Of a DNA stretch of 46,146 nt, positions 8,144 through 20,400 are shown piece by piece. Origin of the DNA: a virus; IMG/VR virus record IMGVR_UViG_3300032342_001227, positions 1-46,146 of that record; one strand, written 5' to 3'. The position numbers were made by a program, and so were the translations under genes. The notes under the pieces were generated by a model, which did not search any database, was not told the DNA's origin, and saw only the letters and a program-made list of their open reading frames with translations. Positions within the stretch are counted from its first letter, which is position 1, and each line of letters starts with the position of its first letter.

Positions 8144-8548
8144 ATGATATTACCTTCTACGGTTAATTTACTACAGGAATTGATTAAAAAAGTAGGTCTA
8201 GAAGAATGGACTATCAATATCACTCAGATAGAACCTCGTTCTATTTGTCAAATTTATAATGGACATTCTAATTATATTTTTGAAGATGTATGGGCAATTA
8301 CTTATTGTTTACCTACTTCTAAAATAGCTGAAATATATTTATTACCAGGAAGTTTATGTGAAGATTTAAAAATAATTTTAACCCATGAGTTGCTTCATGT
8401 TAAATATTCCCCAGGAATATATAAACTAATGTCTGAAATTGAAAACAATCCTACCTTAACTCCTGAAGAAGCAAGAGAATCCCACCTAAAACTACGAAAC
8501 ATGGAACACGAAGTAATTAACCTATTTCTTCCAACCTACCTAAAATAA
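8144..8548 (+). CDS. HExxH metalloprotease-like protein
   Basis: A 134-residue protein with the zinc-protease motif THELLHVKY (HExxH) near residue 84 and a later helix RNMEHEVINLFLP that could supply a third ligand (Glu or His). The size and single HExxH resemble small phage SprT-like/putative metallopeptidases. I choose ATG 8144, preceded by AAAGGA with seven bases of spacing; the ATG at 8036 would overlap the zinc-protein gene by 104 bases. It is the last plus-strand gene before the convergent junction. Confidence 0.6.
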   Translation: MILPSTVNLLQELIKKVGLEEWTINITQIEPRSICQIYNGHSNYIFEDVWAITYCLPTSKIAEIYLLPGSLCEDLKIILTHELLHVKYSPGIYKLMSEIENNPTLTPEEARESHLKLRNMEHEVINLFLPTYLK

Positions 8549-8574
8549 AAGGAGAGTTTTTTAGACCCTCCTTA
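8548..8574. terminator. Weak hairpin at convergent gene junction
   Basis: AAAGGAG and its complement CTCCTTA flank a 13-base loop between the converging plus- and minus-strand blocks. The stem is only seven pairs and the loop contains the T-run (GTTTTTT), so an intrinsic terminator is possible but not strong. Confidence 0.3.
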
Positions 8575-8598
8575 ATATTTCCTATCTTTGATAAAAAA

Positions 8599-9684
8599 TT
8601 AACCTACCATTCCCACTACATCTATCGCCTGGGCAATTTCCAAATAATCAATATAAAAAGTATTTGCTGAATCCGCATTAACTATTGTAATTACTATTTT
8701 ATCTATTGCATCTTTATTCACATCTGTTACTACTGATATATCCCAATGTACTCTTTGCCAAGTATTTGCTGTTATTATAGTTGGAGTAATTTCTGCCCTC
8801 ATATTTGCGCCTTCATATATACCTATTTTAATATTGCTTCCAGTTATACTAGAATAAATATCAAATTTTAAATTATTTACACCAGATAGATTAGATACAG
8901 GAGATAAGGTTTTTGATAAAGTTTTATTTAAACCCAAAGTAGTTGCAATTCCTTTTAATGAATAAGAACCCTGTATTTTAATTGTATTTTCAGAAAAAGA
9001 TTGAAGAAAATAGAAATTTGGATTTATAGAAGTTCCACTGCCAACCTTACTCCAATCTATATAAGATAAACAATTTGCAGTAGTTGTTCCTGTTTGAGTT
9101 AAGCTTAATGTTCCATTTGCCGTCGCATTGACAGATGAACAATCCACTCCAGATGCTTGCAATATTCCATCACAATAAATGTCTACTGTTTGCGCTGTCC
9201 AATTTATATCATAAGTCCATTCTTGCCAAGTATCTGCTACAACTATATTAACCCCCACTTCATTAAATACTGCCCCATCAAATACAAAAAAACCATCAGA
9301 GGCTAACCTAGTTCTGCATGTGCTAGTTCCATTATATAATTGGATTACTAGATTATCTCCTGCGGTTTGACCTACCCCAATATCCTCAATATATATGGAA
9401 ATAGATATTACTGTTCTAGTACCAAAAGTTCCTAAATCTTGAGTACGAGCGGCATAACTTCCTGCATTCCCCGATAATAATTTCATGCAAGATTTTCCAG
9501 AAAAAGTAACTTGTGTGCTTGTACCACCAGTTCCAGAATCTGCATCTGTCCAATCGGTAATATCTGCCATATCTTCATCATCTAAATCTGCATTTGAAAT
9601 AATAGCGGTAGCATTTGATATATATCCCGCTTGTGCTAGAGCATCTGAAGCGTATTCCATATTATCAATTTCTAATTGAGCCAT
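8599..9684 (-). CDS. Tail fibre/receptor-binding-like protein with two jelly-roll domains
   Basis: A 361-residue, Ser/Thr/Asn-rich, Cys-poor structural protein, the last gene of the late block. Two beta-rich modules are visible. Residues about 25-215 resemble a concanavalin-like lamin-G fold (ISISIYIED, TWQEWTYDINW, VDIYCDGILQASG). Residues about 225-355 resemble a carbohydrate-binding jelly roll (IQGSYSLKGIA, LKFDIYSS, NTWQRVHWDIS, FYIDYLEI). Such domains at the distal end of a tail operon usually bind host glycans. The start has a strong AAGGAGG site. Binding target unknown. Confidence 0.65.
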   Translation of the reverse strand: MAQLEIDNMEYASDALAQAGYISNATAIISNADLDDEDMADITDWTDADSGTGGTSTQVTFSGKSCMKLLSGNAGSYAARTQDLGTFGTRTVISISIYIEDIGVGQTAGDNLVIQLYNGTSTCRTRLASDGFFVFDGAVFNEVGVNIVVADTWQEWTYDINWTAQTVDIYCDGILQASGVDCSSVNATANGTLSLTQTGTTTANCLSYIDWSKVGSGTSINPNFYFLQSFSENTIKIQGSYSLKGIATTLGLNKTLSKTLSPVSNLSGVNNLKFDIYSSITGSNIKIGIYEGANMRAEITPTIITANTWQRVHWDISVVTDVNKDAIDKIVITIVNADSANTFYIDYLEIAQAIDVVGMVG

Positions 9685-9698
9685 TTTCCAAATCCTCC

Positions 9699-10988
9699 TT
9701 AATTAATAGTATATTCAAAGGTAACAATTACTCTAGTTACCGCACCACTTACTGAAGTTGTTTTCCACCCTAAATAATTACCCGATGCTATTCCAGCGTT
9801 TGTTAGAGAACCATCATCATTAGCATTTGTTCCAGCAGTAGCGGTAATATCTGCATCTACTGTAGAGCCATTTAAACCATTAGCATCATATTCCCATAAT
9901 TGTCCAACTATATTAGTTCCATCCATACAAAGTACATGAATTGCAGTTATTGTAATGTTTGCTGGTGCTCTCCATAAAGGACTATCCATTGTTGAAGTAG
10001 GATTTGTTAATACAAAAGAGCGAGAAAATGTAATTTTAGGAGAATATAATCCATCAAAATAAATTTTTAAAAATGCTTTTATATTAACCCAAGATGCCTT
10101 CTTTTTCTGATTTACTGGAGTAGAGGCACTATCCTCTATTAAAATAACATCTGCATCTACTGGAGTTGTTTTTCCTGTCATTGCAGCTATTTCCCCAGCA
10201 ACACCAGCACCGCCTAAGGGTTTAGGACTGAAAGCGAAACAGGATTCTCCCTCAACGCATATAGCCCCGTCGAAGTAGGCAGAGGTGTTGCCTGTAGCGA
10301 TAAAACATAAAAACGCCATTGCTGTAGCAGAAGCACCGATAGTAGCAGTAACACTTAATAATTGCCAAGTGGAATCCCCAGTATGATAGGAAGATGGTGT
10401 AACTGTAACGTCATCGCTTATATATATTAGTGCTCTATTTGCTACAGTTGCATATACCCAACATCCCAAAGTAACCTTACGACCCCTCCAGTAGGCGATT
10501 CCCTTTGTGGTATGAAAATATTGTTCTAAGTAACAATTTGCACCTGCCCTTGTTAATTTAGCCGAGTAAGTTCCCAACTTTACTATAGTTGCTTCCCTTG
10601 CTATAGTTGCTGATGCACCCACTAATGTCCACCCATCAGGATCAGCAGAAGCACCAGCACTCCAAACTTCAAAGTCTCCATTTGAAAGTAAGTTAGTAGG
10701 ATTTACAGAACTACCTAAATATTCAGCCCAAGCTGAACCATCATATTTATAATAAGTATCTTCATCATCAACCCAAACTATCATTCCTTCGATTGGAAGA
10801 ATATAAGACCAAGCAGCTCCGTCAGATATAGCTATCTGATTTTCTTTTCCAGACCAATCTCCACTAGCTGTAGCTATAATTAAATATCTATTACCTTTAG
10901 TGTGTGCTGGAGGAGCTGTTAATCTATCTACTACAGGTTTTTGCCATTCAAAGTTTTCTAAGATAGGTACTTTATAATCGCTTGCCAT
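9699..10988 (-). CDS. Tail fibre protein: DUF2793-like head, carbohydrate-binding module, C-terminal domain
   Basis: A 429-residue protein in three parts. Residues 1-95 are a DUF2793-like module ([36 protein letters not shown]) shared with the proteins at 12118 and 37286. Residues about 98-255 are a carbohydrate-binding jelly roll that opens with NLLSNGDFEVW and contains the strands LGTYSAKLTRAG and YFDGAICVEG. The C-terminal part ends in an unidentified beta-rich domain. The DNA coding the binding module is clearly richer in G+C than its surroundings, suggesting acquisition by transfer. The start lies one base after the stop of the glycosyltransferase gene. Confidence 0.72.
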   Translation of the reverse strand: MASDYKVPILENFEWQKPVVDRLTAPPAHTKGNRYLIIATASGDWSGKENQIAISDGAAWSYILPIEGMIVWVDDEDTYYKYDGSAWAEYLGSSVNPTNLLSNGDFEVWSAGASADPDGWTLVGASATIAREATIVKLGTYSAKLTRAGANCYLEQYFHTTKGIAYWRGRKVTLGCWVYATVANRALIYISDDVTVTPSSYHTGDSTWQLLSVTATIGASATAMAFLCFIATGNTSAYFDGAICVEGESCFAFSPKPLGGAGVAGEIAAMTGKTTPVDADVILIEDSASTPVNQKKKASWVNIKAFLKIYFDGLYSPKITFSRSFVLTNPTSTMDSPLWRAPANITITAIHVLCMDGTNIVGQLWEYDANGLNGSTVDADITATAGTNANDDGSLTNAGIASGNYLGWKTTSVSGAVTRVIVTFEYTIN

Positions 10989-10989
10989 T

Positions 10990-12069
10990 TTATTCTTTCT
11001 TTACATTTTCTTCAATTATAATTATATTATCTTTTAATCGTTTATTATTTGGGTTTTTTTCTGAAGCAATTATCGCATATTTTAATGCCTCTTCAAAATA
11101 TCCCAACTGAAAAGAAGATACACTTAAATAATCCCAAAGTTTATAATCTTCCTCTACAATATCTGTTATTGCTTCAAATGAATTTTCTACTTCTAAACAT
11201 TTTTTACATGCCCAATACATACTTATCCAATCTTCTTTTAATTTAAAAACTTCACATATTTCAACATAAACATCTTTAGAATTAAGATTTTCTCCTAATG
11301 CTCTAAAAAACCATCTTATAGATTTATCAAATTCTCCTTTATACATTAAAGTTTTGGCTACAAATCGCATTGCTAAAGCACGTTCTTCTTTCCAATCAGA
11401 ACGAGGATGATTTAAATATTCTATAAAATATTTAATACTTTCATCCCACATCCCTTTATAAAAATATTGACGAGCTAAATAATAACTACTTCTTTTATTA
11501 TCAGAATTTTCTTTATAATCTAATTCTAACAAAGTTAAATCATCGGGTTTATTTCTATTACTATGATAATGAGACATTGTTAAATTTATAGTTTTTCTAT
11601 TTTCAACAGTATTATTTAATGGAACAAGAACTTCATGTGTTGCGTGTTTAAAAATATATTTATTCAATCTAAATATTCTACTATTATAATATATACTTTT
11701 AGGTTTTCCTGAAGAAAACCAGTTCCAAATATATAAATATTTTAATTGTGTAACAGAATCTTCAATATTTTTAAAATTTTCTTTCCAATTTTCACTCAAT
11801 CGTTCATCTAAATCTAAAGAAATAACCCATGTATTAGAATCATCTTGTGGAAGTAATTTTAAAGCATCATTTCTTGCTACATCATATCTAAATTGTGAAT
11901 AAAATACAGTAGAAACATTAATACCTAAATTTCTTGCTTTTTCTACACTTCCATCAGTAGAACCAGTATCAAGAATAAAAATTCCATCTGCATCTTTACA
12001 AGAATTATAAAAATTTTCTATATTATGTTCTTCGTTCTTCATTATAGAACAAATATAAATTTTATTCAT
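10990..12069 (-). CDS. GT2-like glycosyltransferase with C-terminal TPR-like helices
   Basis: A 359-residue protein. Residues 1-200 are a family-2 glycosyltransferase: ICSIMKNEEHNIENF, ILDTGSTDGSVEKA (nucleotide site), FRYDVARNDAL, ISLDLDERL with the DLD metal motif, and FKHATHEVLVP. Residues about 205-345 form paired helices in TPR style (ARQYFYKGMWDESIKYFIEY, FVAKTLMYKGEFDKSIRWF). This SunS/Alg5-like type of GT with TPR helices is often a protein O- or S-glycosyltransferase, the TPR part holding the acceptor protein. It sits between two fibre genes, so the fibres are the most likely acceptors (inference). AAGGAG precedes the start. Confidence 0.82.
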   Translation of the reverse strand: MNKIYICSIMKNEEHNIENFYNSCKDADGIFILDTGSTDGSVEKARNLGINVSTVFYSQFRYDVARNDALKLLPQDDSNTWVISLDLDERLSENWKENFKNIEDSVTQLKYLYIWNWFSSGKPKSIYYNSRIFRLNKYIFKHATHEVLVPLNNTVENRKTINLTMSHYHSNRNKPDDLTLLELDYKENSDNKRSSYYLARQYFYKGMWDESIKYFIEYLNHPRSDWKEERALAMRFVAKTLMYKGEFDKSIRWFFRALGENLNSKDVYVEICEVFKLKEDWISMYWACKKCLEVENSFEAITDIVEEDYKLWDYLSVSSFQLGYFEEALKYAIIASEKNPNNKRLKDNIIIIEENVKKE

Positions 12070-12084
12070 TTTTCTCCTTGTTAG

Positions 12085-12114
12085 GAGAGAAAGTACTATT
12101 AAGTACTTTCTCTC
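12085..12114 (-). terminator. 13-bp perfect hairpin after the collagen-like fibre gene
   Basis: GAGAGAAAGTACT and its exact complement flank a four-base loop, just past the stop of the collagen-like gene and before the glycosyltransferase ribosome binding site. There is no long T-run, so it may be a processing or attenuating hairpin as well as a terminator. Confidence 0.55.
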
Positions 12115-12117
12115 TTA

Positions 12118-12618
<501 letters not shown>

Positions 12619-12639
12619 TTGTATTCACCTCCTCTTTCA

Positions 12640-13044
12640 TTAAACTTGTTCCCCTGGTACAATATAACATTTTAAATCAGGGTCGTACACTAATTTATCT
12701 AATTTACTACCATCTTCAGATATATCTCTTCCATCAACAGTTTTTCCATTTTCAACCGTAATATTGTGATTAATATTACCATTATTAATTATTTCTTCTC
12801 CAGATTCATTAAGTAATTTAGTATCTGTATTTTGAGTATGAGCTAATTCATCTCCACTCTCAGGAGCAGTATTTATATATAATTCCCAATCAGATAAACT
12901 ACCAACATTAAGAATACTATTCCAAAAATAAATATTTCCAGTATCTATAGTTTTTCTTATATCACCATATATATTATCAGACAAAGGCAAAATTGCATAG
13001 TTTAATACATCTGGTTTTCTTTTTAATGGTGTTTGATTGTTCAT
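12640..13044 (-). CDS. Small fibre-associated protein
   Basis: A 134-residue protein in the fibre cluster. The N terminus (KPDVLNYAILPLSD) is unrecognised. The middle contains ELAHTQNTDTKLLNE, which shares a 27-bp exact DNA match with the fibre gene at 37286. The segment GKTVDGRDISEDGSKLD is a motif common in phage tail-fibre proteins just before a trimerising end. The C terminus YDPDLKCYIVPG resembles the [12 protein letters not shown] end of the collagen-like protein. AAGGAATAAT precedes the start. Probably a fibre adaptor or short fibre. Confidence 0.6.
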   Translation of the reverse strand: MNNQTPLKRKPDVLNYAILPLSDNIYGDIRKTIDTGNIYFWNSILNVGSLSDWELYINTAPESGDELAHTQNTDTKLLNESGEEIINNGNINHNITVENGKTVDGRDISEDGSKLDKLVYDPDLKCYIVPGEQV

Positions 13045-13054
13045 ATATTATTCC

Positions 13055-14410
13055 TTATATTATAGGTCTTTGTGTAGAAACAACACATTCTACAATTACT
13101 ATTAAATCTTCTGGTAAATCATTTCCAGATTCATATGGTATATCTATGACATCAACAGTAACAATATCATTTTCTTCTAAATATATTTTATTTTGGTCTA
13201 TATCTCCAGAAATTAATAATGTTCCATTGGGTGTATTTTTTGGAATTTGAATCCTATGTTCTTCTTCAGATTCTATTTCAAATATAGATACTCCATTTAT
13301 TTTTACATCTATTATAATAGAATCAATATCTCCTGATTCTAACATAGAATTTCCTAAATAAACTTTTGTTGTTATTATCTTCATTGTTTCTGGTACTATT
13401 TCTGCCACATCTATATTAGATTCTTCACTTAATATTCCTTCTCTTTTAAATATAAATTTAAATGGTACTTCTAAAATATCTTCACAACTTCTTTGCATCC
13501 TAATATCAATCATATCTTCAGTTAAAATAATTGTTTCTGAAGTTAATCCACTTATTTTACCTAAAACTAATTGATACCGTTCAACTGTTTCTGTACTTTC
13601 AATTTGTTTATAATCTATTTTATAAATCAATTCTGAATTATCAATATAACCATGAGCAACAATATAATAATCTTGAGAACCCGATTCTGGTAATTCTAAT
13701 GTCAATGTATCTTCTGATAAAATAATAATATGCCCTTGCATATAAATCAAAGCACTTGTATTAGGTTGAATATGTATTCTTACTTCTCCAGACTCGCTTG
13801 CATCTGTTAATTCTACATCATCTATACCCACTAAAGAATTAGGTATAATATTATACAATTCTGCTTGTTGACTTCTTATTCCATAAATTTCTGCAAGACT
13901 CGCTACTCTATTAGGTCTTATATCTACAATAAATTTAGGATTAATTTCAGTAGAACCTGTTTCTACCCAAATCATTGCCAAAGGAATATAATCTTCATTC
14001 GTAGATATAATAGGAGAATATTTATTAGAAATAATTTCTCCATCTTTTGTTAAATAAACATATACCCATTGGTCATATTCATATCCAACTATCGTAAAAA
14101 TTTTTCCATTGATTGATTCTACATATTTATTAATATCAAAAAATGCACTTCCTGAAAAAATATATACTTGCATACCCGTGCAAGCCTCTGTGCGAACCAC
14201 TCTATAACCTGTAAATATTCTATCCCCTAAAACAGCATCAAGAAAAGGAATAATTTTATTATTAGTTTCTTCAGATGCATTGGATTGTGTTAAATCTTGC
14301 CTATAATCAGAAACAGATTTATTATTACTAATGATAGGAGTAACTATTTGTTCTCTAAGAGCCTGTTTAATTTGTTTTTTAACTATATGTGATATTGATT
14401 TTCTTTTCAT
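13055..14410 (-). CDS. Baseplate or tail-tip structural protein
   Basis: A 451-residue beta-rich protein between the very large tail protein and the fibre genes. The first 30 residues are basic and helical (MKRKSISHIVKKQIKQALR), which could anchor the protein. The rest alternates short strands with loops rich in Glu-Ser-Gly (four occurrences). ILGDRIFTGYRVVRTEACTGMQVYI and LAMIWVETGS resemble tail-tip proteins of siphophages that carry a bound fibre. Clear AAGGTG site. No specific family is claimed. Confidence 0.55.
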   Translation of the reverse strand: MKRKSISHIVKKQIKQALREQIVTPIISNNKSVSDYRQDLTQSNASEETNNKIIPFLDAVLGDRIFTGYRVVRTEACTGMQVYIFSGSAFFDINKYVESINGKIFTIVGYEYDQWVYVYLTKDGEIISNKYSPIISTNEDYIPLAMIWVETGSTEINPKFIVDIRPNRVASLAEIYGIRSQQAELYNIIPNSLVGIDDVELTDASESGEVRIHIQPNTSALIYMQGHIIILSEDTLTLELPESGSQDYYIVAHGYIDNSELIYKIDYKQIESTETVERYQLVLGKISGLTSETIILTEDMIDIRMQRSCEDILEVPFKFIFKREGILSEESNIDVAEIVPETMKIITTKVYLGNSMLESGDIDSIIIDVKINGVSIFEIESEEEHRIQIPKNTPNGTLLISGDIDQNKIYLEENDIVTVDVIDIPYESGNDLPEDLIVIVECVVSTQRPII

Positions 14411-14419
14411 ATTTTCACC

Positions 14420-17400
14420 TTATATTTGATTCTCTAAAAATTCTGTAGATTGTGAACTTTCTATAAGTGGCATTAAATTTTTCATTAACGTTCCTGTATA
14501 TCCATATAAATTACCTTGAAATTCAAATACATTTGTATAGTTTCCTTTTAAGGCAAGTTGTTTTCTACTTCCAACCAATCCCCAATCTCTATTAACAAAC
14601 ACTCCTTTTAATAATAATTTTTTATTAATATAATCATATTCGCATAAACAAGAAGGATATGTTTCATACGAACAATACATAATAAAATATGTTTTTCCTT
14701 TATATTCAAAATTACATCTTGGAACAGGAATATCTGCTCCAGAACTAACATATCCATATTGTAATTCCCATAAATAAGTAGAAGAATTCCATTTCCAAAC
14801 TGCAAATTTATAAAAACTTAACTGAGAAATAGAATATAATTCTTTATTAGCAATAAATGGATATGAAGTAGCAGAATTTCCATTCCAAACACCTATATTT
14901 TGTTCATAATATCCTGCCAAAGAGCCATCTGAATTAATAATACGTGTTTTAGTTTTATGGTCTCCTGTAAAATGTCCTGGGGTAATAAAATATAATTGAT
15001 TATTAAAAACTATCACATCTGGATAACGACTAGGGTCTATATTTAAATTTGTAAGGGTCTTTCCATCATATAAATATGTACTTCCACCAGATTCATAACC
15101 ACCTATACTAAATTGCAATAGTATCTGTCCTGCAAAATATAATTTTGGTGTAGGATGAATATAAATACTATGAGCATGGTCAAAATAATTTCCCCAATTA
15201 ACCCATTCTTGAGTAGCCCAATCATAATATTTAATTTGGTAACGTAGTCTAGTAATTACTTCAAATAAACCATAAATAGTCTGTCCATATGTTACACATC
15301 CAAATAAACCATTGGAATCTGTATCTAATATTTTATGAACATCAAAAATATCAGTAACAAATTGTTTACCTTCTTCTGTAGAAGAAGCACTTCCAGTAAC
15401 TTTACTATAACTATCATAAATAATAGAATGACCAAAATTACCCATTGGTAAAATATACTGAGGTTTTAAAGTACCTGAAAGAATACATCTTAATTTACAA
15501 CCAAATGTCTTATATTTTGTAGGATTGGTGGTTTCATAAAATTTAAAAATTACTGTTTTATCAGTATACCAAGCATCTCCTGTAAGTAATTCGTCTGGAG
15601 TTTTTGTTCTTCCTCCAACTCCATCTTCATTCCAAGCAATATAAAAATTAAGTTCTGCTATACCTTTTTGCCACATTTCACTTTTAATTGTATTTTCTAA
15701 TAATCTAATAGTAGTAGAATCTTCGCAACTCAATACTTCTAATTTACATTCTTGAGCATAATCTTCTCTAATATCTCCATTTTCATTCAAAGCATCTACA
15801 GAAATCATTCCTGTATAAAAATTATTTGTTGAAAATTGGTAAACGTTACCTTCACTAATCATTTTTGTTCCATTACTTGCATAAGCAATCATATATTTAG
15901 GATAATGAATTTTCCAATCTTTATAAATATCTGGATTTTCTTCTTGATATTCATAATCTTTTAATTCTAAAAAAGAAGTCATTCCAATTGAACAAGAAGG
16001 TATAAATTTTTCTGACATACCAAAATTTATTGAATCTATATAAAATATTCTTCTTAAAGATAATTCATTGTTAACTAACAATATTGATTGGCCAAACTTT
16101 ATATCGGGTCTATAAACAATATCTAAATTACTTGGAAAAATAGACCTTGTTAATTCAGGAAGCAATAAACCTGCTCTGTCTATACATTTTTGATGAGTAT
16201 ATAATCCTTCATCCTCTTCTTTATATAATTTTATACCTATCTTTTTTAATAATTCTTTATTTGTAAAAGAAGCATAAAAAGTAGTTTCATCTGGATGTTT
16301 TTCATCTAATGTCCAAGTACCACAAATAACATCACCTATTTCTGGAGGAATTAAAAATGAAACAATACCAGTAGTATTATCATAAGTATAATCTACATCT
16401 TGCACTAATAAATTTGAATAAGAATTTTTGTATAATGTAATAAAAATAGGATACTTATTTGTCCAACCCCATCTATTTTCAAGATAATCTTTAGTCTTAA
16501 AAGGAGTATTAGGAATTTGAACTTCTTCGGTTACTCCATCTCCTACTAAAAGACAATTATCAAGTCTTGCTTCTGCAACTAATATGGGTTTATCCCAAAC
16601 TTCAATTTCAGCAATTGAAAAACAATAATAATAATCTACACTCACACTAGTACTTTCCCATATCCAACCCGATGTAGTTGTTGTTACTGTCCAGCTCCAG
16701 GGTTCACTAAGATAAATTCTTATATATTTTATGGGGGTATCTTTATTAAAATTATTTTCAAATGTAACCCAAGAATTTCCAGACCAAAATCCGCTTCCTT
16801 TTCTACGAACAAATAATAAATGATAAGGAACTGTTAAACAATATACTTTTCCTTGATAATCTTCTTCAAAAATTTCGGATTTTTTTAATGGTCTATTTCT
16901 AAAATAAGTAATAGGATGTTTATTCAAAGCAATTACATAACAATTATTTCTTTTGTTAATTTGAAAATCATATTTTTTTATAGAAAAATTAGTTGTATAT
17001 CCTAATTTTAAAGAAATCTCTTCAAATTGTTTCGCTAATTTTAAAGAAATAGTATAATAATATAATTGTTCTTCTACATATCTATTGTTTCTCCATCCAT
17101 CTCCAAGCATTAAATAATCAAATAATATTTTTAATTGTCTTTTAGATAAATTTAATAATTCTTTTGGTATAAATTTATCTTTGGCTTTGCCAAATTGTTT
17201 AAGATAATTATATAAAATTTTCTTAGATATAATAAATTTAACTGCACCAGGATTATCTGTATATTCTTGCTCGTAAAAATGCAATCCTAATAAATTTAAA
17301 GTTTCTCGAATTTTAACTTTTACATCTTCTTTTTTCTGAGTTATTACAACAAATCTATTACCTGTTAATCCTCCTTCACTTAAATATAATCCTAAAAATT

Positions 17401-20400
17401 TAAGCCAATCATCCATTTTAAATCTTAATTCTTTATTAAATTCTTTAACATTATTTCCTCTACCAGATTTATGATTTATTTTCCCTTTAATAATAAAATA
17501 TTCTTGCTCTGTTCCTTCCCAACCAGGAAAATCTCTTCTTAAAATAATATCAGAAGTTTGTTTTAATAAATCTTTTCCCTTTAACCATTTCCATTGATTT
17601 TCTGCAAAAAAATTATTTTTTATATTATTATTTTGTTTTGCTATCCAACAATTATGGTCTGGAGTAACTAATAAATTAGAACCTTTATTTTCTAACTTAA
17701 TCATTTTTCCATTATAATCATATTCAAAATAATTATCAGGATAATGATATTCTACTTTGTTAGTCTTGGGATTAAGAGTAGCTATTTTAATCTTTAATTT
17801 TTGGTCAACTATATCTTTTAATAACATCCAACCGTTTTCAGTCATAACTTCTGTGTCAGAAGAATAACAACCAGTAGAACCTGGCTGAATTTTAAGCATA
17901 TTTCTTTCTGTATACCACCAATTGCCAAATTCATCTCCTACTTTAATATAAAATGCTTGTTTTATAATTTTATTATCATATGACCCTACTAAAATATCTA
18001 TTCTCTCCCAAATAACTGCTTTTTCTAATTCTAACTGACATATTAATTCATTGGGGTCTGGAGCATCGTTCTTTTTAAACCAATACATTCCAGTATTTGT
18101 GTCAAAATCATTCATTGCTTCTACACCACCTGCTATTGGTGTATTATTTTGATTTGCTAATTGGTCAAAAATAGAAGTAGTGCCTCCTATTGCTGGTCTT
18201 CCAAAACTATTATATTGAGACCTATCAAGTGTTACTTTTTTAGAAAGATATGACTTTCCTGATATCCATGCACACTCATCTGTTATTGTGCCTCTGAGTG
18301 CAACATTTTCTGGTTCAGTATTTTTACCAATCACAATCGCACCAGTATACACTTCTTCGTCGCTAATATTAAATGTTAAATGTTTAGGTAATGTAATTTC
18401 ATATTGTTCTCCATAATAACTTCTAGTATATGCACGTTGTCCTTGATTAAAATTGCTCCAAATAGTAAGAGAATCTCTTAACAATTGTTGATTAGAATAT
18501 TCTCCTATTAATTTATTGTCCTCATTTATATAAACTAAATAATTAGGAGCAACTTCTTTTAATAAATTTTGAACACCTTGAAATGCGTTATCAACATTTT
18601 CATAATCAAAATTTACTTTTGAAAGAGTTATTCCTGTTGCTTGTAAAGTATAATAAGAATAAGAAGCAGTATATAAATTTCTTTTTAAATAAATATTATC
18701 TAAATAAATAATTATATCCGAAGCTCGTAATCTTAAATATTTTATTTCTTTATAAACTTCTGCCAATCCACTAATATCCCAACTAATTGTTTGCCAAGAA
18801 GAAGTAACATTTATTATTTTACTTTCCCAATTAACATTATCATAACTTATATCTAAATATGCAATACCTATTATATTTGCTTTTATATAAAATTCTAAAT
18901 ATTTTTGACCAGTAATTGTTGCATTATATAAATCGCCTAACAAATCTCTTAATACATATCCTCCGTTTTCTGGAAAGATAGTTTTAAGACATCCTCTACC
19001 TTCAATTTGATTAATTATATCTATTTCTTGTATTACTGATTCTCCAGAAGTATCTGCTACTGCATCATCCCATAACCAATCACAATCTTCAATTTGCCAA
19101 TCTTTATCTACATAATTTAAAGTATCTAATGTTATAATTCCATTTTTTTCATCCAAATCATAATCAGAAGAAGAAACTGTAGACCCATCTTGTTTAAGTA
19201 TCAAACTAATTAAATTATTCTTTCCTGTATATAAATATTTTTGGTCTCGTAAAATTAAAATTTCATCTGTAACAGAACCTTGTATATCAGCAATTGGAAT
19301 CCCTGCTTTAATGGATAAATCTTTAATAATATCTTCTACATCATTACTTCCAGCAATTTCATAAGAATAAAGTGCTTTTACTACTGTAGTTTTTCTATAA
19401 ACTACTACTATTAATTGTTCTTTTATATTTCCCAATACTTCAGAAGAATTATCGGGGTCTAATGCATTATAAAGAATAATATTTCCATTTTCATAGTCAA
19501 CATAATAATCTTCGTTCTCTATAAGTTCCTCTGTATATCCTGTCCATTGATAAAGCCAACCAGAATAATCATTACAAGAAAATCTTTCATATCTCTGATA
19601 AGAATAATAAACCTGTGGTAAAATTGAATTATCAAAACTTATACCTGCTACCCAAGTCTTCATATCATCTAAAGGATTAGTACAAGTAACAGTTTCAGTT
19701 TGTAATTGTGAAAGAGCATTGCCTTTATAAAGTATTTGTCCTCTTACAAAATCAACAATATATTTATCAGGTTCTATTTCCTTATCATTTAATTTTATTT
19801 TTGGTGCTGGATATTCTGACCAATCCATGTGTTCTGAATAATAAGTAAATCCATCAAAAGTTCTTAAAGTTTCATCTATAACTTCTTGTTTAGTAGTATT
19901 ATATTCTAAATTATTCGGTAAATAATTAATTAATTTCTCTAAATTATCTTGTGCAATAATATTTATACCTGTTTTAAAAGAATCTTTAACAAGTTCTATA
20001 TTTTTAATTTTTCCTGTAAATTTAGTAAAGGATTGAATACCTTCTTTAGTAAATATTTTATGAATTACTTTTATAATATTTCCAAAATAAAGAAGAGGGT
20101 TGTATATTCCACTTACTTTATTTATATCACTTGCAGTATTCAAAGGAGTATATTCAAAATTTTTATCTATTAAATTAAATTGTGTTTGTGAAGCACCAAA
20201 TTGTTTATCTTTAGAAATAGAATGACTTTCTACTATATCAGATATATCATAATTCGTATCATCTCTTGTTACAATAATTTGAGAACGAACTTTAAGATTC
20301 TTTTTATCAAGAGTATCAGTAATTAATTGGATATCTGTATCTATAGCATATTGAATTTTAATCCAATATTGTACCCAATTCGTAGTTGCAGTAATATTAG

